From positions 447,501-511,500 of the forward strand of contig JAODUP010000356.1 of NCBI GenBank assembly GCA_025642065.1: 64,000 nucleotides of DNA, given 5' to 3'. The position numbers and the translations under genes were made by a program. Below, piece by piece: positions 45,464 through 58,091 of the stretch (positions are counted from its first letter, which is position 1; each line of letters opens with the position of its first letter). This DNA is from Paralvinella palmiformis. Lineage: Eukaryota > Annelida > Polychaeta > Terebellida > Alvinellidae. The notes under the pieces were generated by a model that ran no database searches, had not been told where the DNA came from, and worked only from the letters and a program-made list of their open reading frames with translations.

Positions 45464-47696
45464 CACTAAATAGTGTTTGGGTGGATTGTACGGATAGCAC
45501 CTTACTTCTTGGCTTGGTACATAGGTGGTTGGATTGCGACTGTATGGTGGTGGTTATGTGGCTATGAGTGAGTGAGAGAGTACGTTAATGAGTCAGTTAG
45601 TAGCCCAATTGAACGGTTGAATTAGTTGGCCAGTCAGGGTTTCCATTTCTTAAGCAATTATTGAACATCTGTGTTCAAATCGTTTTACAGTACAGTCACC
45701 ACAATCGTGTAAAAATGTTTTTTGAATGTACACTAATTGACTGTGAGTGAGGACTGTACATTGAGGGCTGTAGTTTTAACATAAAGCCACACTATATATA
45801 TAAAACACTTAGAATTTTCATCATAGGGATTCTGTATTCACTATCGCCCCAGTATGAGGACAATGACCATAACGCAGGAAAGGAGAATCCGTTAAAAGGA
45901 ACAGCAAAACAAAACTCGCCTTTCAACGTTCGCCGTTCTGTGCATGCGCATTCCTATCGTATATAAAGTTTGTTGCTATGATATATTCGGATGGGCTGTT
46001 TCACTCCGAGTAAAACGCTTTCTTGTTTATATGTCGGAGTATTTCTGGCTGTTAGATTCGCTAAATAAGTAAATCTGTTTTCATTCAACAATCCCTCAAC
46101 ACAAACGGGACTGATTCGTCAATTTTACCAATCAACACACGAGTACGTATCCATGCTGCAGAGTATGTGTAAAGATGGTCCACTCTTCTATCCGATATCC
46201 GCTAATTATTGTCTTTCAGGTAGATTCACATTAGCAGACGTTGATATAATAATGCTATATTTTACAGGAAAGTGCAGCCTAGCCTACAGGTAGATTTGTG
46301 GATAGTGTGCATTCAGCAATTTCAGCAATTTTTGTGTTCTACCAACTGACAAGAAAACTGGACCTAATATGCATATACCGGTTGATTTTGGTATAGATTT
46401 ATGAATTGATTAGTATATTAAATGTATTTACATGTATAGTTTTAGTGCTACGTTGTCATATAAGAAAATACAAATATTGTCCGCGCTAAAGGTAAAGGAT
46501 GTTTCATTCGAAATTCCCAATTTCGCCGATGTGAGAACATCCTATAACCATTTACACACTGTCACACTATTATGTGTTTTAAGTGTCACTTCAGTATTTA
46601 TAATGCGCAAGATCCTTTTTAGCGGTTTCCGACCCTTAAGGTCGAAGGATGTCTTTCCATTCTGGATTGTTGCCCGCCATCTTTGTACTCATCCAAAGTT
46701 CCTCGATCCAGGCTTTACTAAACAGCTATATCCTGTTAACTACCATACACACACTTCGTGTTAAATATTTCCGTAAAGGTTCTTTCTGGCGATGAAATGT
46801 TTCATGGACTAAGAGACATCGTACTGAAGTAATCTTACTAAGCATTCGAGAAGCGGATTTTCTGTGAACTGATATCGTAGAAGTTTTTGTTAATTGAAAC
46901 AAAACTCTACCGAAACATTCCCGCACGAAGTACGTGTCAATCAAAATTGATCAGAAATATTGTTAGATATATTTCGTATCAATATCGATCTGTGTAGTAC
47001 TGAAATAATCCCTTTATTCGTTTGTACGATAATGTTTAATGAGCCGAGACTCCGAGAGAAGTGTTTACGACGTCGACATACGTCACATGGCTCTTTTAAT
47101 CAACGTAAAGGGCCATTTCTCTTCCTGTTTTAAATCTAAGTAAATTTGGATTGCGATAAATTTGGAGAAATGTAAAATGCGCAGTTATTATATTTCTTAA
47201 GTACTATTTACACGTCTATCAGAGACCTACTGGAGACAGCGGTTTTCTCATTTTGCGGTTGGATTACTCAGTCGTATTTATTCGTTGTATTTTAGATGCC
47301 CATAATATACAACTTCAAGAAATTTAATAAAACGTGAATAGACTCATGGTATTGGCTGAACTTTGAGGCAGTCTTTCTTTTTAGTCCTACTATAATCCAG
47401 TCCATATTAGCTGATGGTGATGAGTACTTCACTGAGTACTCTCTCAAGTCTTAGTTTCAGGTGTGGCATAAATCCATACTAATACAGATGTTGCTAGTTT
47501 TCTCCTCACGATCATTTTTGGATGAGTAGCAACCGATAATGTACATTGGTCGAGAATTATTAAATATATGCGCGCGTATGTAGGTTAATGGATGCACAAC
47601 ATGTGAATAATTGCTCTTTTTCTGTCACTTCTGTGCGCTTGGTAGGCCAGACGACACCAGTGAATTGCTAAATTAATGACTCACGGTAAAAGTTGG
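45464..47696. other. Unique sequence with unrecognised frames
   Basis: A 110-codon plus frame at 46432-46764 has mixed composition but no motif. No repeats recognised. Confidence 0.4.
45941..45968 (+). promoter_or_regulatory. NRF1-like site followed by TATA box
   Basis: TGCATGCGCA (close to the NRF1 core) at 45941-45950 and TATATAAAG at 45960-45968. No downstream coding exon is recognised. Confidence 0.2.
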
Positions 47697-47795
47697 CGCA
47701 TCCTTCAGACGTACACCAAACCAGGATTTGTAGCTGAGTACTAGAGTCTATGACAAACCACATTGCTCGTTTAGCCACGGAGAGATCCATATCAT
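47697..47795 (-). mobile_element. SINE-1 fragment, decayed
   Basis: Plus strand: CATCCTTCAGACGTA, CCAGGATTTGTAGC, AACCACATTGCTCG, TTTAGCCACGGAG, in the order of a minus-strand SINE-1 head. Confidence 0.5.
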
Positions 47796-48404
47796 GAGAA
47801 GAGTAAAGTAAGTACTGCACATAAATTATCTGAGATAGCTTAATTATACAACTTAAAGGTTTTTTTAAATAATAATAATAATAATAATAATAGAAGCTAC
47901 AACATTAGGACTAAATATTATTAAACAAAACATTTATATAGCGACGGTCCAGTCGTATAGTGATGGACTAGAATGGTGAGCACATAGGTATCAATCCATC
48001 AACTCGTTGTTTATCTCCGTAGAATTGAAACGCTAATGACAGCAATCCGCCAAATAGCCCCCCACCCCCACCCGAAGTAGGTTATGGTACTATATTTCAT
48101 AATTCAATCAGTCAGATCCGGTCAGGCTTCGATAGATCAATAAAATCCAATTAATTCGGTGTATAATGCTTGTGCTCTAATTCGTGAGAACCTGTAAATA
48201 TGTTCGAATAAACCGGATTTGATCAGATTATTCGGCCTCATAAGATTATAAAGATCTATGGCCGGATCTAATGATTACATCTAATGAAGAGATGATTCGA
48301 TTTGTACATTTCGTTAATCGATATTACGCTGAAAATTAAAAATCTAAACGTCGACATTTAGTTATCTAAAGGCATGCTTCACGTCATTTACACGATCGTA
48401 ATAA

Positions 48405-48434
48405 CTTGTGCGTGCGTGCGTGCGTGCGTGTGTG
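48405..48434. repeat. (GTGC)n / GT microsatellite
   Basis: Lies directly at the left end of R1 copy C, as GT arrays do in the other two copies. Confidence 0.93.
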
Positions 48435-48921
48435 TTTTAGGATACATATAGAGAGACAACAGGCACAGAGCATCAACATATCTAAACATCCTTCGAGACC
48501 TACCTCCGTAAATCTAAATACAAATACAACTATACATACATTAATCTAAAAATAAAATGTTCCATACCTCCACATATTGATAAATGTGTGCGTATACCTA
48601 AGCATGTGTCTGGTCTACTCATCAGCCTGTGGGAACCAGCTAATTCGCTTTTCGTACGCGACAAATATGTCACGCCTACAGGAAAGCGGCTATATGCAGG
48701 CTACGTACAAAAAGCGAAAGCACGTAAAAAACATACCATTTGATACCACAGCTCGCAGCAAACAACACGTGCGTGTGGTTTAATGGTGACTTGCTACATA
48801 CATATCATAAACTATTTTGACATCACAGTTTACATTCAACAGTAATTTTCTGTGGTCCAAAAGAAACCTGTATATAAAACATTTCGACACCCCAGATGCT
48901 GACCTTAGCTTTATTCTGGAT
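48435..48921 (+). mobile_element. Dispersed repeat R1, copy C
   Basis: Begins TTTTAGGATACATATA after the GTGC array and ends GCTTTATTCTGG before another GT-rich array. Near-identical to copy B over about 460 bp. Both overlapping frames (QLIRFSYATNMSR and the VTPTGKR frame) stay open across the core. Confidence 0.85.
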
Positions 48922-48925
48922 TCTG

Positions 48926-48998
48926 CGTGTGTGTGCGTGTGCGTGTGTGTGTGTCTGCGTGCATGTGTGTGTGCGTGCGCGTGCGCGTCTGTGTGTGT
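48926..48998. repeat. GT / GTGC-rich microsatellite
   Basis: GT array with GC interruptions. Confidence 0.95.
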
Positions 48999-49139
48999 CG
49001 ATATGATATCTTTATAGCTAATTCTAGCTTTAACTGGCTGAGTTTGTTGCGACACATGACATTACCGTCCCATATCCGCGAGTGGATGGATGCCCTTTAC
49101 CTTTTGTTTTTCAGTTCATATTGAAGTCAATTCTACGAA

Positions 49140-49520
49140 AACTGTCCTCGGTCTGGATAGATCATACTACCTCATAGCATACCGAGGTTTTAAAGCACCA
49201 CAGAAAGTTAGAATTGATGGGAATCTTCTGAAGACGATTGGTACTATAAATGACCTTGTAAAAGCATAGAATGTTTGACTGAAAACCCGGCACCACCCAC
49301 TGCGGAGAAAACTGATAACCTTCAGGTCAAATGCTCTCTGGTATACAGAAGAAATCCGGAAGGCAAAGAATTATCGTCGAAAAACTGGAAAACCTGTGAC
49401 GAAGAACCAAACTGACTAACCATCAGCAATTATTCAAGGAAAAGTCTGGCACGATTGGAGAGTTACTCACCAAATCAAAGAGGATCTATTACTAAATAAT
49501 AGAGTGTGTAAGTCTAAAAA
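49140..49520 (+). pseudogene. LINE endonuclease-RT linker fragment
   Basis: Broken plus frames include RSNALWYTEEIRKAKNYRRK, then (shifted) TKLTNHQQLFKEKSGTIGEL and LTKSKRIYY. This block is typical of the region between endonuclease and RT in L2/CR1-type LINEs (the PW-T-E-I--AK--RR motif). Stops and shifts occur throughout. No RT core follows. Confidence 0.7.
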
Positions 49521-49529
49521 AAAATTGTA

Positions 49530-49582
49530 TATTATTAATATTATAATAATAATAATAATTATTATTATTATTATTATTATAT
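49530..49582. repeat. AAT / ATT inverted microsatellite
   Basis: AAT run followed by ATT run. Confidence 0.93.
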
Positions 49583-49670
49583 AACAAGCAAACTTAATTA
49601 ATTAATAATTATTAATCAATCAATATCTCTAACCAGTTACCAATTTAAAAACATTACTCGCGATAGGGGA

Positions 49671-49843
49671 TGATGATGATGATTGATGTTTTACGGCCAC
49701 TTTTGTTCAAATGGTAGGCTAAATGGGCCGAGCGACCTCCAAAGGTTACGAAGTCAAAGATGAAACAACCTTCAGATATGCCAACGCCGAGATTCGAACA
49801 CGGGTGGTAGTGATCTGTGGTCCAACACGCTACCGTTAAGGGA
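49671..49843 (-). mobile_element. SINE-1 copy with (ATC)n tail
   Basis: Plus strand: (GATGAT)n, GATGTTTTACGGCCACTTTT, GGCTAAATGGGCCGAGCGAC, AAAGATGAAACAACCTTCAG, CGCCGAGATTCGAACACGGG and GTGGTCCAACACGCTACCG. The outermost head (GGAGGCGCC) is missing and no target duplication is visible. Confidence 0.9.
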
Positions 49844-49881
49844 CCTTATACATAAAAATATTATAAAAACCTTTAGTAATG

Positions 49882-49883
<2 letters not shown>

Positions 49884-49941
<58 letters not shown>
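49884..49941. repeat. (TA)n microsatellite
   Basis: About 58 bases of TA, just before R2 copy B. Confidence 0.98.
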
Positions 49942-49944
<3 letters not shown>

Positions 49945-49954
49945 GATTTCCATA

Positions 49955-50126
49955 TTTGTGAAGATTACATAATAATTATCATCAACAAAGCAAATGGTGA
50001 TAGTTTTTGTTTATTTTACTTGTAAGGGGGAGAATTGGAACAAACATTGAATCTAAAGAAAAATGTGTAAAAGCCTTTCCTGTTTCATGAATAACAGTTC
50101 GCACATCCACTCAGGGATTGTTGGTA
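49955..50126 (+). mobile_element. Dispersed repeat R2, copy B
   Basis: GTGAAGATTACATAATAATT, ATCAACAAAGCAAATGGTGA, TTTATTTTACTTGTAAGGGG, CATTGAATCTAAAG, CATGAATAACAGTTCGCACA, CCACTCAGGGATTG. Close match to copy A (inverted) and copy C. Confidence 0.85.
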
Positions 50127-51888
50127 AAGATGTTACGCAAGCAATGACGAATACATTTTTATTCCTCAAACAAAACATTTGGCAATTTTCCTAACCTGTT
50201 GGGATTCATCTCCGACAGAAATATTGTCGGATATTGATTAATTTTAGCGCCTAAATAAGCTAAGACGATATCAATTGTCATTTCATCGGGACTAATTAGC
50301 TATAAACCGCAGAGGGATTGACCACATGACCTTAATAACAATTTGGATGTGTAGCTCTCACTGGTCATTGTCCCTCATTCCTCATAATTATAATGGCAAT
50401 TAGTGGTGAGATGTCACAACATCGGTACCGGTGTCTGCTTGTAATATACATGTCTATTGAAAGATTACATATACACGTTAATATATGGAGGCGAGTTCCG
50501 ATCCCTTCTCTTCGATAACCGGGGGGGGGGGGCGAACCGTTCCCCCCGTTCATGTCTTTATTCAATTATGTATGTGTATCAGTCGGACAAAACTGAAACC
50601 TAATTATAAAAATTCCCCAACAAATTTACCTAAGTTTTCCTTGTACCAATCCTGGATTACATGCTAGGAAAACGTAATCTGGATTTAGCCATATCAGTGT
50701 TCCGACGATAATTATATGTGTCGAATATATAAGTTTGTCTTAAATAATCATGCAGTGATAATCTTACACGTAGAGGCTGAAAATGTGTGAATATATTGAT
50801 ATGTAATGGGTGAGATGAATATGCGAGTTTAACTGGTAAACGGCTGAAACGTTCACCAATCAGTGATGGTGTGAGTGAGAGTGGAAAACTATTGGCACTT
50901 GGCCAAGATCCGTGTGATAAAATATTTTACAATTTCTTAATTATATCGCTATAATCGTACAACCTTTAACTGTTTCGTTTACTACACGTTATCGGTGTTT
51001 TAATATATTTCTATGTGTCGTATCAAACCGGAATAACATAAATTTATTAAGAGAAATGAGACCAATTATAGCTTTTTAGAGTGTTATTATTAATCGCAAC
51101 TGAATACGACCTTGGATTAAAAATTACCCATGTTCAATATTTCATCTCTGGTCGTCACGAATCGCTCCATTAAGGTGACGCATTACATTTTTATGGTCAA
51201 ATAAGTGTGTCGATTCAAAGTCGGAGTATTCGTCTTATTGAAAGCAGTATATAACCTCCACAAAAAAAAATAGCATATGAAGGAAAATTTGAACAAATAT
51301 TAATAAAGATATTTGAGTTTTGTGACGGGACGAAATTTCTTTTTCTGTGTTTACTTTTATTTCTGATATAAAGAGGGTCATACGTTATTACAGATAACGA
51401 GTCTTCACTGTTACACTTATAAGAGATATATTTACTGTGGACTTATTTACATTTATTTAATGTAATAATAAGCACCCCGTTGTGGGACCGAAACTATTAG
51501 GCTAAATTATGGCTGTAATGAATGTAAGCTTCAACATACTCATCTGGAGGTTCGTGTTTATGAGAAAAGCTCCTTTTATTATTCGGTATGATATGTTAAT
51601 TATATTAACAATACCGTACATCATCAAAGCCGAGTCTGGCTGAAACATTTCGCTAAATTACTGAATGGTCTCGCAACGAAGAAAACACCGACACCCACCC
51701 CCGCCCGAAAACACCCAGTTATGAAATATGACGTCATCGTAGATATAAATAACTCTAATAAAAGATAAACAAGTGATGACTCGAAACATTTAAGAAGAAA
51801 CAAGATGATTGAAGTTATATTGATTATAGGTAAATTAAAAATATGTTACGGTCAATTATCAATCTTGATATTTTCAGGTAAATCTGTC
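50127..51888. other. AT-rich unique sequence, no gene seen
   Basis: Poly-G run at 50521-50532. A CGTC-containing 51731-51740 (TGACGTCATC) is an isolated CRE. Confidence 0.5.
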
Positions 51889-51998
51889 CATAATCTGCAT
51901 AATCTGCATAATGTGTATAATGTATATAATTCGTATAATGCGCATAATCTGCATATTCTGCATAATGTGCATAATGTGTATAATATGTATATGAATAT
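51889..51998. repeat. 9-bp minisatellite CATAATGTG / CATAATCTG
   Basis: About 12 units with TATAATGTA variants. Confidence 0.93.
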
Positions 51999-52061
51999 GT
52001 GAATTTATATAATAATACATAGTGTACATTTAGATATTTAAATGAGTTACACATATAATTA

Positions 52062-52063
<2 letters not shown>

Positions 52064-52124
<61 letters not shown>
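52064..52124. repeat. (TA)n microsatellite
   Basis: About 61 bases of TA. Confidence 0.98.
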
Positions 52125-52128
<4 letters not shown>

Positions 52129-52204
52129 ATCTACTTATCGGTTAAGTTGAGAAAATGTTTTTTTTTCTTCTATAAGTTGCGGAGTAAACATAATCAAAAA
52201 CACA

Positions 52205-52315
52205 TGTAATCAAATGATAAGAAACATCTCTGATACTCAACTGGTGAAACCGAACCTAGAACTTCCCTGTTTCCGGTGTAACGCGTTATCCCTGTGCCAA
52301 TTGCGTCCCGGCATG
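52205..52315 (-). mobile_element. tRNA-like SINE fragment, possibly SINE-2
   Basis: Plus strand GAAACATCTCTGATACTCAA, AAACCGAACCTAGAACTTCC and CGGTGTAACGCGTTATCCC follow SINE-2 order but are diverged. Confidence 0.35.
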
Positions 52316-52319
52316 TCCA

Positions 52320-52700
52320 AATAAAAACGAAACGTTGTCCAGCTTTATGAGCGAAAACGGAAGATAGCACCTGGAACAAGCGAATTGGCGGCTGTCTATA
52401 AAGATGGCCTTAATTCGGCGATCTTCAAAAAACATTTTACTTCAAAGAAACTTTTACCGGCAGCAAATCAATGCTGGGGCCGCGGAAAGTTAGACGAGAC
52501 ATTAGTGAACAATTTTGAACCGTTTCCGGCCGGCAGTGTGATGTTGTTTTGGTTATATTTGTCACCACGTGATCAGCACCAGCTGCGAAAGTGAAAAGTC
52601 CCTTTCTAAACTTAAAAGGATAAAGATGAATGGATAAAACAATATCTGAGATATACTACGGACACATGTGACCTTTCGTTGGTCTGGTTACTGAAGAGAG
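52320..52700. other. Unique sequence, no gene seen
   Basis: A 69-codon plus frame (52385-52594) lies in GC-richer sequence but has no ATG-independent support or motif. Confidence 0.4.
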
Positions 52701-52701
52701 A

Positions 52702-52852
52702 GAGAGGTATCGGGAAGGAGGGAGAGAGGGGACAGACAGACAGACAGACAGAGGGGGGGGGTTAGAGAGAGATAGATAGATAGATAGAGGGAGGAAGGGG
52801 AGGTGGATTGTGTGTGTGTGTGTGTGTGTGTATGTGTGTGTGTGTTTTAGCT

Positions 52853-52924
<72 letters not shown>
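52702..52924. repeat. GA, GACA, GATA, (TG)n and (TG)n compound arrays
   Basis: Purine arrays to about 52800, TG at 52808-52845, short TA, TG at 52866-52924. Confidence 0.95.
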
Positions 52925-52926
<2 letters not shown>

Positions 52927-53300
52927 CTGGTATTATATTGACCAATTTGCTGGAGCCAAGCGCTGTAATGTGTGTTTATTATAACACAGTAACAAGTGAT
53001 AGTAAAACTTTCTCAAGTTCTACTAAAACCGACCCAAATCCTGATGTTCGTTTAGCAAATTAAACAAACCGTATTGTTTATTCTTTTACGATTGTGTTCC
53101 TTGTTCTGGTATTCTCGTTATGTCTTGACTAGATTCAGGTGAGTCAGGATAGACAACCAGGAATCTGATACAAAGATAACTAATTAACGTTTAATATTAT
53201 TTAATCATAAGTCCATAAGCTAATTCTTCTTCGACAGATTTATGTCATCAACAGATGAAAAATTATAGCTCAAGTACAATCTCCCTCTCTCTTTTCTTTC
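52925..53300. other. Unique sequence, no gene seen
   Basis: No feature recognised. Confidence 0.5.
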
Positions 53301-53307
53301 TTTACAC

Positions 53308-53507
53308 CCACTATCTATCTATCTATCTATCTATCTATATATATATATATCTATCCATCTAGCTACATATATATCTGTCTATCATCTCTCTATCTAGCTA
53401 CATATCAAGCTATCATTTTTCTATCTATATATCTATTTATCTATCTATCTATCTATCTATCTATTCTATCTATTTATCTATCATTTATCTTATCTATCTA
53501 TCTATCA

Positions 53508-53542
<35 letters not shown>

Positions 53543-53546
53543 TATA

Positions 53547-53622
<76 letters not shown>
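53308..53622. repeat. (ATCT)n, (TA)n, (GT)n compound array
   Basis: Long, imperfect ATCT array to 53545, TA to 53585, GT to 53622. Confidence 0.96.
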
Positions 53623-53624
<2 letters not shown>

Positions 53625-54034
53625 GTTTTTTCGCTCAACCCCCTTTCTAATACAATCTTCAATTATTCATCCCAACATAATATTCTATCCAGCAAATCAG
53701 GACCAAGCCAGTACAATTTAATCAATGTATTTAAACCTTAATAACCGTAACTCAATATACTTGTGTAGGGATCTCATATTCTTTCTGAAATCCAGATGTC
53801 TACCAGTCTGTCAGGAGGATCTGGTACTCCCAGACCGTCTAATAGGCAATCGTTAACTGATCACAGGGTACAAAGAAGACAGAACATGTAGCAGTAGGGA
53901 TTTCGATGTACAAATATTGTCTGTCTGTATGTCTGTCTATCAGTCTTTCTTTCTGTATATGTTTGTGCGTGCATGCTTCATAAATGTACGTGTGTGTGTA
54001 CGGGCGTCTATGCGTGAGCGTGTGCGTGTGTCCC
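53625..54034. other. Unique sequence, no gene seen
   Basis: TGTC-rich patches near 53920; no gene. Confidence 0.5.
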
Positions 54035-54242
54035 TCTGTCTGTCTGTCTGTCTGTCTGTCAGTTTATGTCCAATTTCACAATTCTAGGGACACTAAGGAT
54101 TGCTTAGTGTCAAGAAAACTCCATCAGGTGTCCTGTCCCCTGATATATAGACATAGGGTGAATGACTGAGTGAGTGAGTGAGTGAGTGAGTGAGTGAGTC
54201 AGTCAGTCAGTCAGTCAGTCAGTCAGTCAGTCAGTCAGTCAG
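54035..54242. repeat. (TGTC)n, then (GTGA)n (GTCA)n array
   Basis: TGTC at 54035-54062, GAGT at 54169-54198 switching to CAGT at 54199-54242. Confidence 0.93.
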
Positions 54243-54244
54243 TT

Positions 54245-55399
54245 ATTTGTTTAGCTTCAGTAACGGAACATTTGGCCGGGGGCAGGGTTAATCTCCGGCG
54301 ATATGAGATGATCAGTTCGAAACCTTTTATTGGCGGATGAAAATTTCATACAGACATAGCAAATATGAGTTTCGATCATAGAGTCCAGAGGTCTAGAGGG
54401 CAGCCCACAACAAATTACGATTCCCAAAAATCTAGCATGCCAAAAAGACCTATTTCTTTAGGTCTAGTCTAGAATTCTAGTATTTCTCCAGCAACTGTGT
54501 AAAAAGGTGAGTTCTTTTATAGGAAAGAAAGGAATACATGTACTTAGAAAAAAATCGTTCCTGTGTTCATTACCTGGTCAGGATTCTATTACCTGATTTT
54601 AATGGGTTTTCATAAAAAGATTCAGGTAACAAAAAACTGATGAGACAATGACCTTTTCAAAGATACGACATTTATCAACTGTTGGTCGTCTTATTATTTT
54701 CATTTTTCTTCGCGCAGATAAGACGGATTAGAATTTCTTACTAAAGTTACGACTTTCTCCTGTGGTTTAAAAAGAAGAATAAAAGCGTATTCCCTATAGC
54801 ATAAAACGGGCCTTTTAATGACTAGAACCGGAGCGAACAGGGTATGCAATATCTTCGGAAAAACCATAAATATCTTACAAAATGGCAGGAAACGAGAGAA
54901 GAATGCCAAGAAAATGTGAACTTTTATTTGTTGTCGTGAACACCCCGGAAAAAAAGCCACCACCACGACAAATCCGCACTACCGATATTCCCAAATGTAC
55001 GACTTTTATTCGGAAAATCAACAAATATTTGCCCGAAAACACATACATACGTAAATCACGGCGATTGCGGTGACCTTGCCCGCGGAAGGTCGTGGCATAC
55101 GTCATTTCACATTGTTGGGCGGTCATTCATTCTGTCGTACTGGAGAGAGAGAGAGAGAGGGGGGGGGGGCGTAACACATTTATTTCTCTCGGTGATACAA
55201 TGGTTTCCGGGTATCCCCCCGATTTCAATGGGATCTCATTTGATGGCGTTTAGGCCAAAGTTGATTCATCGTCCATGTTAATCAATTCCCAGTACAGCTG
55301 GGCACTATATCCAGCGAACAGCTGGACGCAGTTGGTATAGTTAAAGATAAATGATCCCCACTGGAAGCGCTTTGTTATTGCAGTCCGTTGTTGAGCAGT
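54245..55399. other. Unique sequence, no gene seen
   Basis: Frames on both strands over 54700-55126 overlap and lack motifs. GA/G run at 55144-55170. Confidence 0.45.
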
Positions 55400-55472
55400 T
55401 CTATTGTGGACTGCTATTGTGGACTGTTACTGTGGACTGTTACTGTGGACTATTACTGTGGACTGTTATTGG
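55400..55472. repeat. 13-bp minisatellite TACTGTGGACTGT
   Basis: Five and a half units with TATTG/TACTG and CTGT/CTAT variants. Confidence 0.93.
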
Positions 55473-55762
55473 ATTGCGCTATTGTTGTAGGCTAGAAACT
55501 ACATTAAAATTACCTGAAGTTAGTCTGTTATGTTGTGATTGATTGGCAGTGGAGATGGAGTGATGGGGGGCGGAGGGGGGGGGGCGGAATACATACATAC
55601 AGAGATACAGAAAGACAGACAGACAGACAGACTGACTGAATGACTATGTTTATCAGTCATAGATTTATGTGTAAACACAATCGTAGACTGACTGACTGAT
55701 TGATTGATTGAGACAGAGAGATCAAAGAGTCAATCGCATTATGATAATAATAAATTATTATC
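55473..55762. other. Unique sequence with short G, GACA and GATT runs
   Basis: G-rich run near 55565, GACA near 55612, GATT near 55697. Confidence 0.5.
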
Positions 55763-55771
55763 TAAACGATG

Positions 55772-55821
<50 letters not shown>

Positions 55822-55905
55822 GACGATGATGATGGTTATAATGATTGTGATAATGATGGTAATAATGATGGTGATAATGATGATGATGATGATGATAATG
55901 ATGGG
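55763..55905. repeat. (ATT)n then GAT-rich trinucleotide array
   Basis: ATT 55771-55819, then GAT/AAT units to about 55905. Confidence 0.95.
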
Positions 55906-56157
55906 TGCCGATGATGGTGGTTGTGGCGGAGGTAATTCCGTTGTAGTTGTGTTTTTTTAAATATTTTTGCGACGTCTCACTCAGAAATGTAAACTTAAAA
56001 CTGACTAATTATTTAAATTAATATATGATGATTAAAACTACATCTCTGGCAAATCGTCCTTGCCAATTCCAGATTCAGTTATCAGCTTAACAATACAAGG
56101 GTTTTATAATGTGGAAAACTCGGTTTTAATCTAAGGATAATTATTTAGCAAATATGA

Positions 56158-56534
<377 letters not shown>

Positions 56535-56571
<37 letters not shown>
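56535..56571. repeat. (TA)n microsatellite
   Basis: About 37 bases of TA directly at the MITE right end. Confidence 0.97.
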
Positions 56572-56575
<4 letters not shown>

Positions 56576-57339
56576 CTTTCCAGTTAACACACACTCAGAA
56601 CTTTGACTTCACAGAAAACAATTCGTCAGACTTTATTCGAAAATAATAGTCTTAGCTGTAAAGATATCGTTTTGACAAAAGAGTTTCCTATTCTGAAAAG
56701 CAACACTCTGTGTAGGGAAAACCTAACCCAGTTAGCGCCCAAACGTTACCTTAAAACAACAACATTCACTGCCCACAATACCCTTTGCCTTATTTCCAGA
56801 TATCATGCGGATTCATATAAAGTTCTGAGTCAAATCCGATTTCTCAAGCTGATATCCGCTTTTACAAATGTTACAGACAGCACGGGGGTGTAGGTTTAAG
56901 TTAACCTTCGTACCCTGAATGAGTTATTTGCTTAGGCTCAGCCCTGATAAACATTCCATATGACTCAATGATTGATTGATTGATTGATTGATTGTGATTG
57001 AGTGATTGAGTGAGTGAGTGTTCAAAGAATTTATTTCAGGAAATATCCACCAACTGCTTCATTGCTACCTGTAGTTGAAATTTTGAATAGAGAGCCCCGA
57101 CTGTCGCCTATTGGGCACAACAGCCTCCTGGTGTTGATTTTGTTGTGTTGTTGTGTTATTGTTATTGTTGTAACGTTATTGTTGTTGGTAGCGTCATTTC
57201 GTCACCACCATTCCTAGCAGCCATATTTAAACATTTCTGTCCAATTCGTAGACTCGAAGTAAACTATCGATAGTGATCACAGCTGACGATTACAACAACA
57301 ACAAAAACGAAGCAATAAGATATTGTCGTATATTCGACA
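56572..57339. other. Unique sequence, no gene seen
   Basis: GATT/GAGT run at 56969-57020 and a GTT-rich patch near 57150. A 96-codon plus frame at 56603-56893 has no motif. Confidence 0.4.
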
Positions 57340-57350
57340 GCCATATTACA

Positions 57351-57590
57351 ATGGCTGGCCAACGACCTAAAGTTCAGAGGCATCTGTCTGTGGGGACACA
57401 ACTGATTTACGCCGGAGATTTCTTTCCATTATGGCCGGTTAATTGGGGTGCATGGTTGCCGATATTACCCCCCGCGATACTTGCGATGCCGCCCCGTCGC
57501 CGGGGTCCGGCTATACACCGACAGAAACCGAAACACGGCGCTCTGCGCAGGCGCCGACAACTTAAAGCTGCCCGAGCTAATTTAGCGTGA
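57351..57590 (+). CDS. Hypothetical 79-aa basic protein in a GC-rich island
   Basis: ATG at 57351 in the context TTACAATGG; begins MAGQRPKVQRHLSVGTQL and ends in an Arg/Lys/Ala-rich stretch (MPPRRRGPAIHRQKPK, RRRRQLKAARANLA). No recognised domain; the basic tail would suit nucleic-acid binding, but that is speculation. The frame continues upstream to 57273 without an obvious reason to prefer that start. CTGCGCAGGCGC (57543-57554), near the NRF1 core, lies inside the frame, so the GC-richness may reflect a CpG promoter rather than coding. Confidence 0.22.
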   Translation: MAGQRPKVQRHLSVGTQLIYAGDFFPLWPVNWGAWLPILPPAILAMPPRRRGPAIHRQKPKHGALRRRRQLKAARANLA

Positions 57591-57990
57591 TCTCGATTGG
57601 CAGATGTTTCGCTGTAAGAGATATTACCGACACAATCCATCTCCCAATGCTGCCCGCCACCCGGTCACCCTCTAGCTCTACGTAATGGCGGTTTGATGTT
57701 GATTGGATTATCGAAATGAAGACCTCGCAGCTTTAAGTAGCCCCCCCCCCCAACAAAAAAGAGCACGTTGCCAGCAACTGGCGGAAGTCGTCGATCTCCT
57801 TTTGCGCGCGTGTACGTTGGTGGGGGGGATTGCCTGGGGGTGGGCAGGGGGAGGGGTGCAGCCGATGCCGAAACGGTGGACGATAATGAAGATAGAAGTG
57901 ATCCCGGGGGGACATCCGTGACATCACTTCCGGTGGTAATAAAGGCGGATGTTACTGATGGTATTTATATTGTTGTTGCCGTTCCTAGAT
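57591..57990. other. GC-rich island, continued
   Basis: G- and C-runs, ACTTCCGG (ETS-type) near 57926 and TGACATCA near 57918. Frames overlap on both strands without motifs. Confidence 0.35.
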
Positions 57991-58091
57991 CCCGTTGGTG
58001 GCGCTGTTCCAGCTTGTAACTGCTGTCGCCGCTCCTGCTGCTAATATCCTATCGTTACCACAGTCACGAGCAGCAATACAGCTGTAATAAA

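Noticed and set aside
46432..46764. 110-codon frame as a small gene
   Set aside because: No motif, weak start context and no promoter that fits its position.
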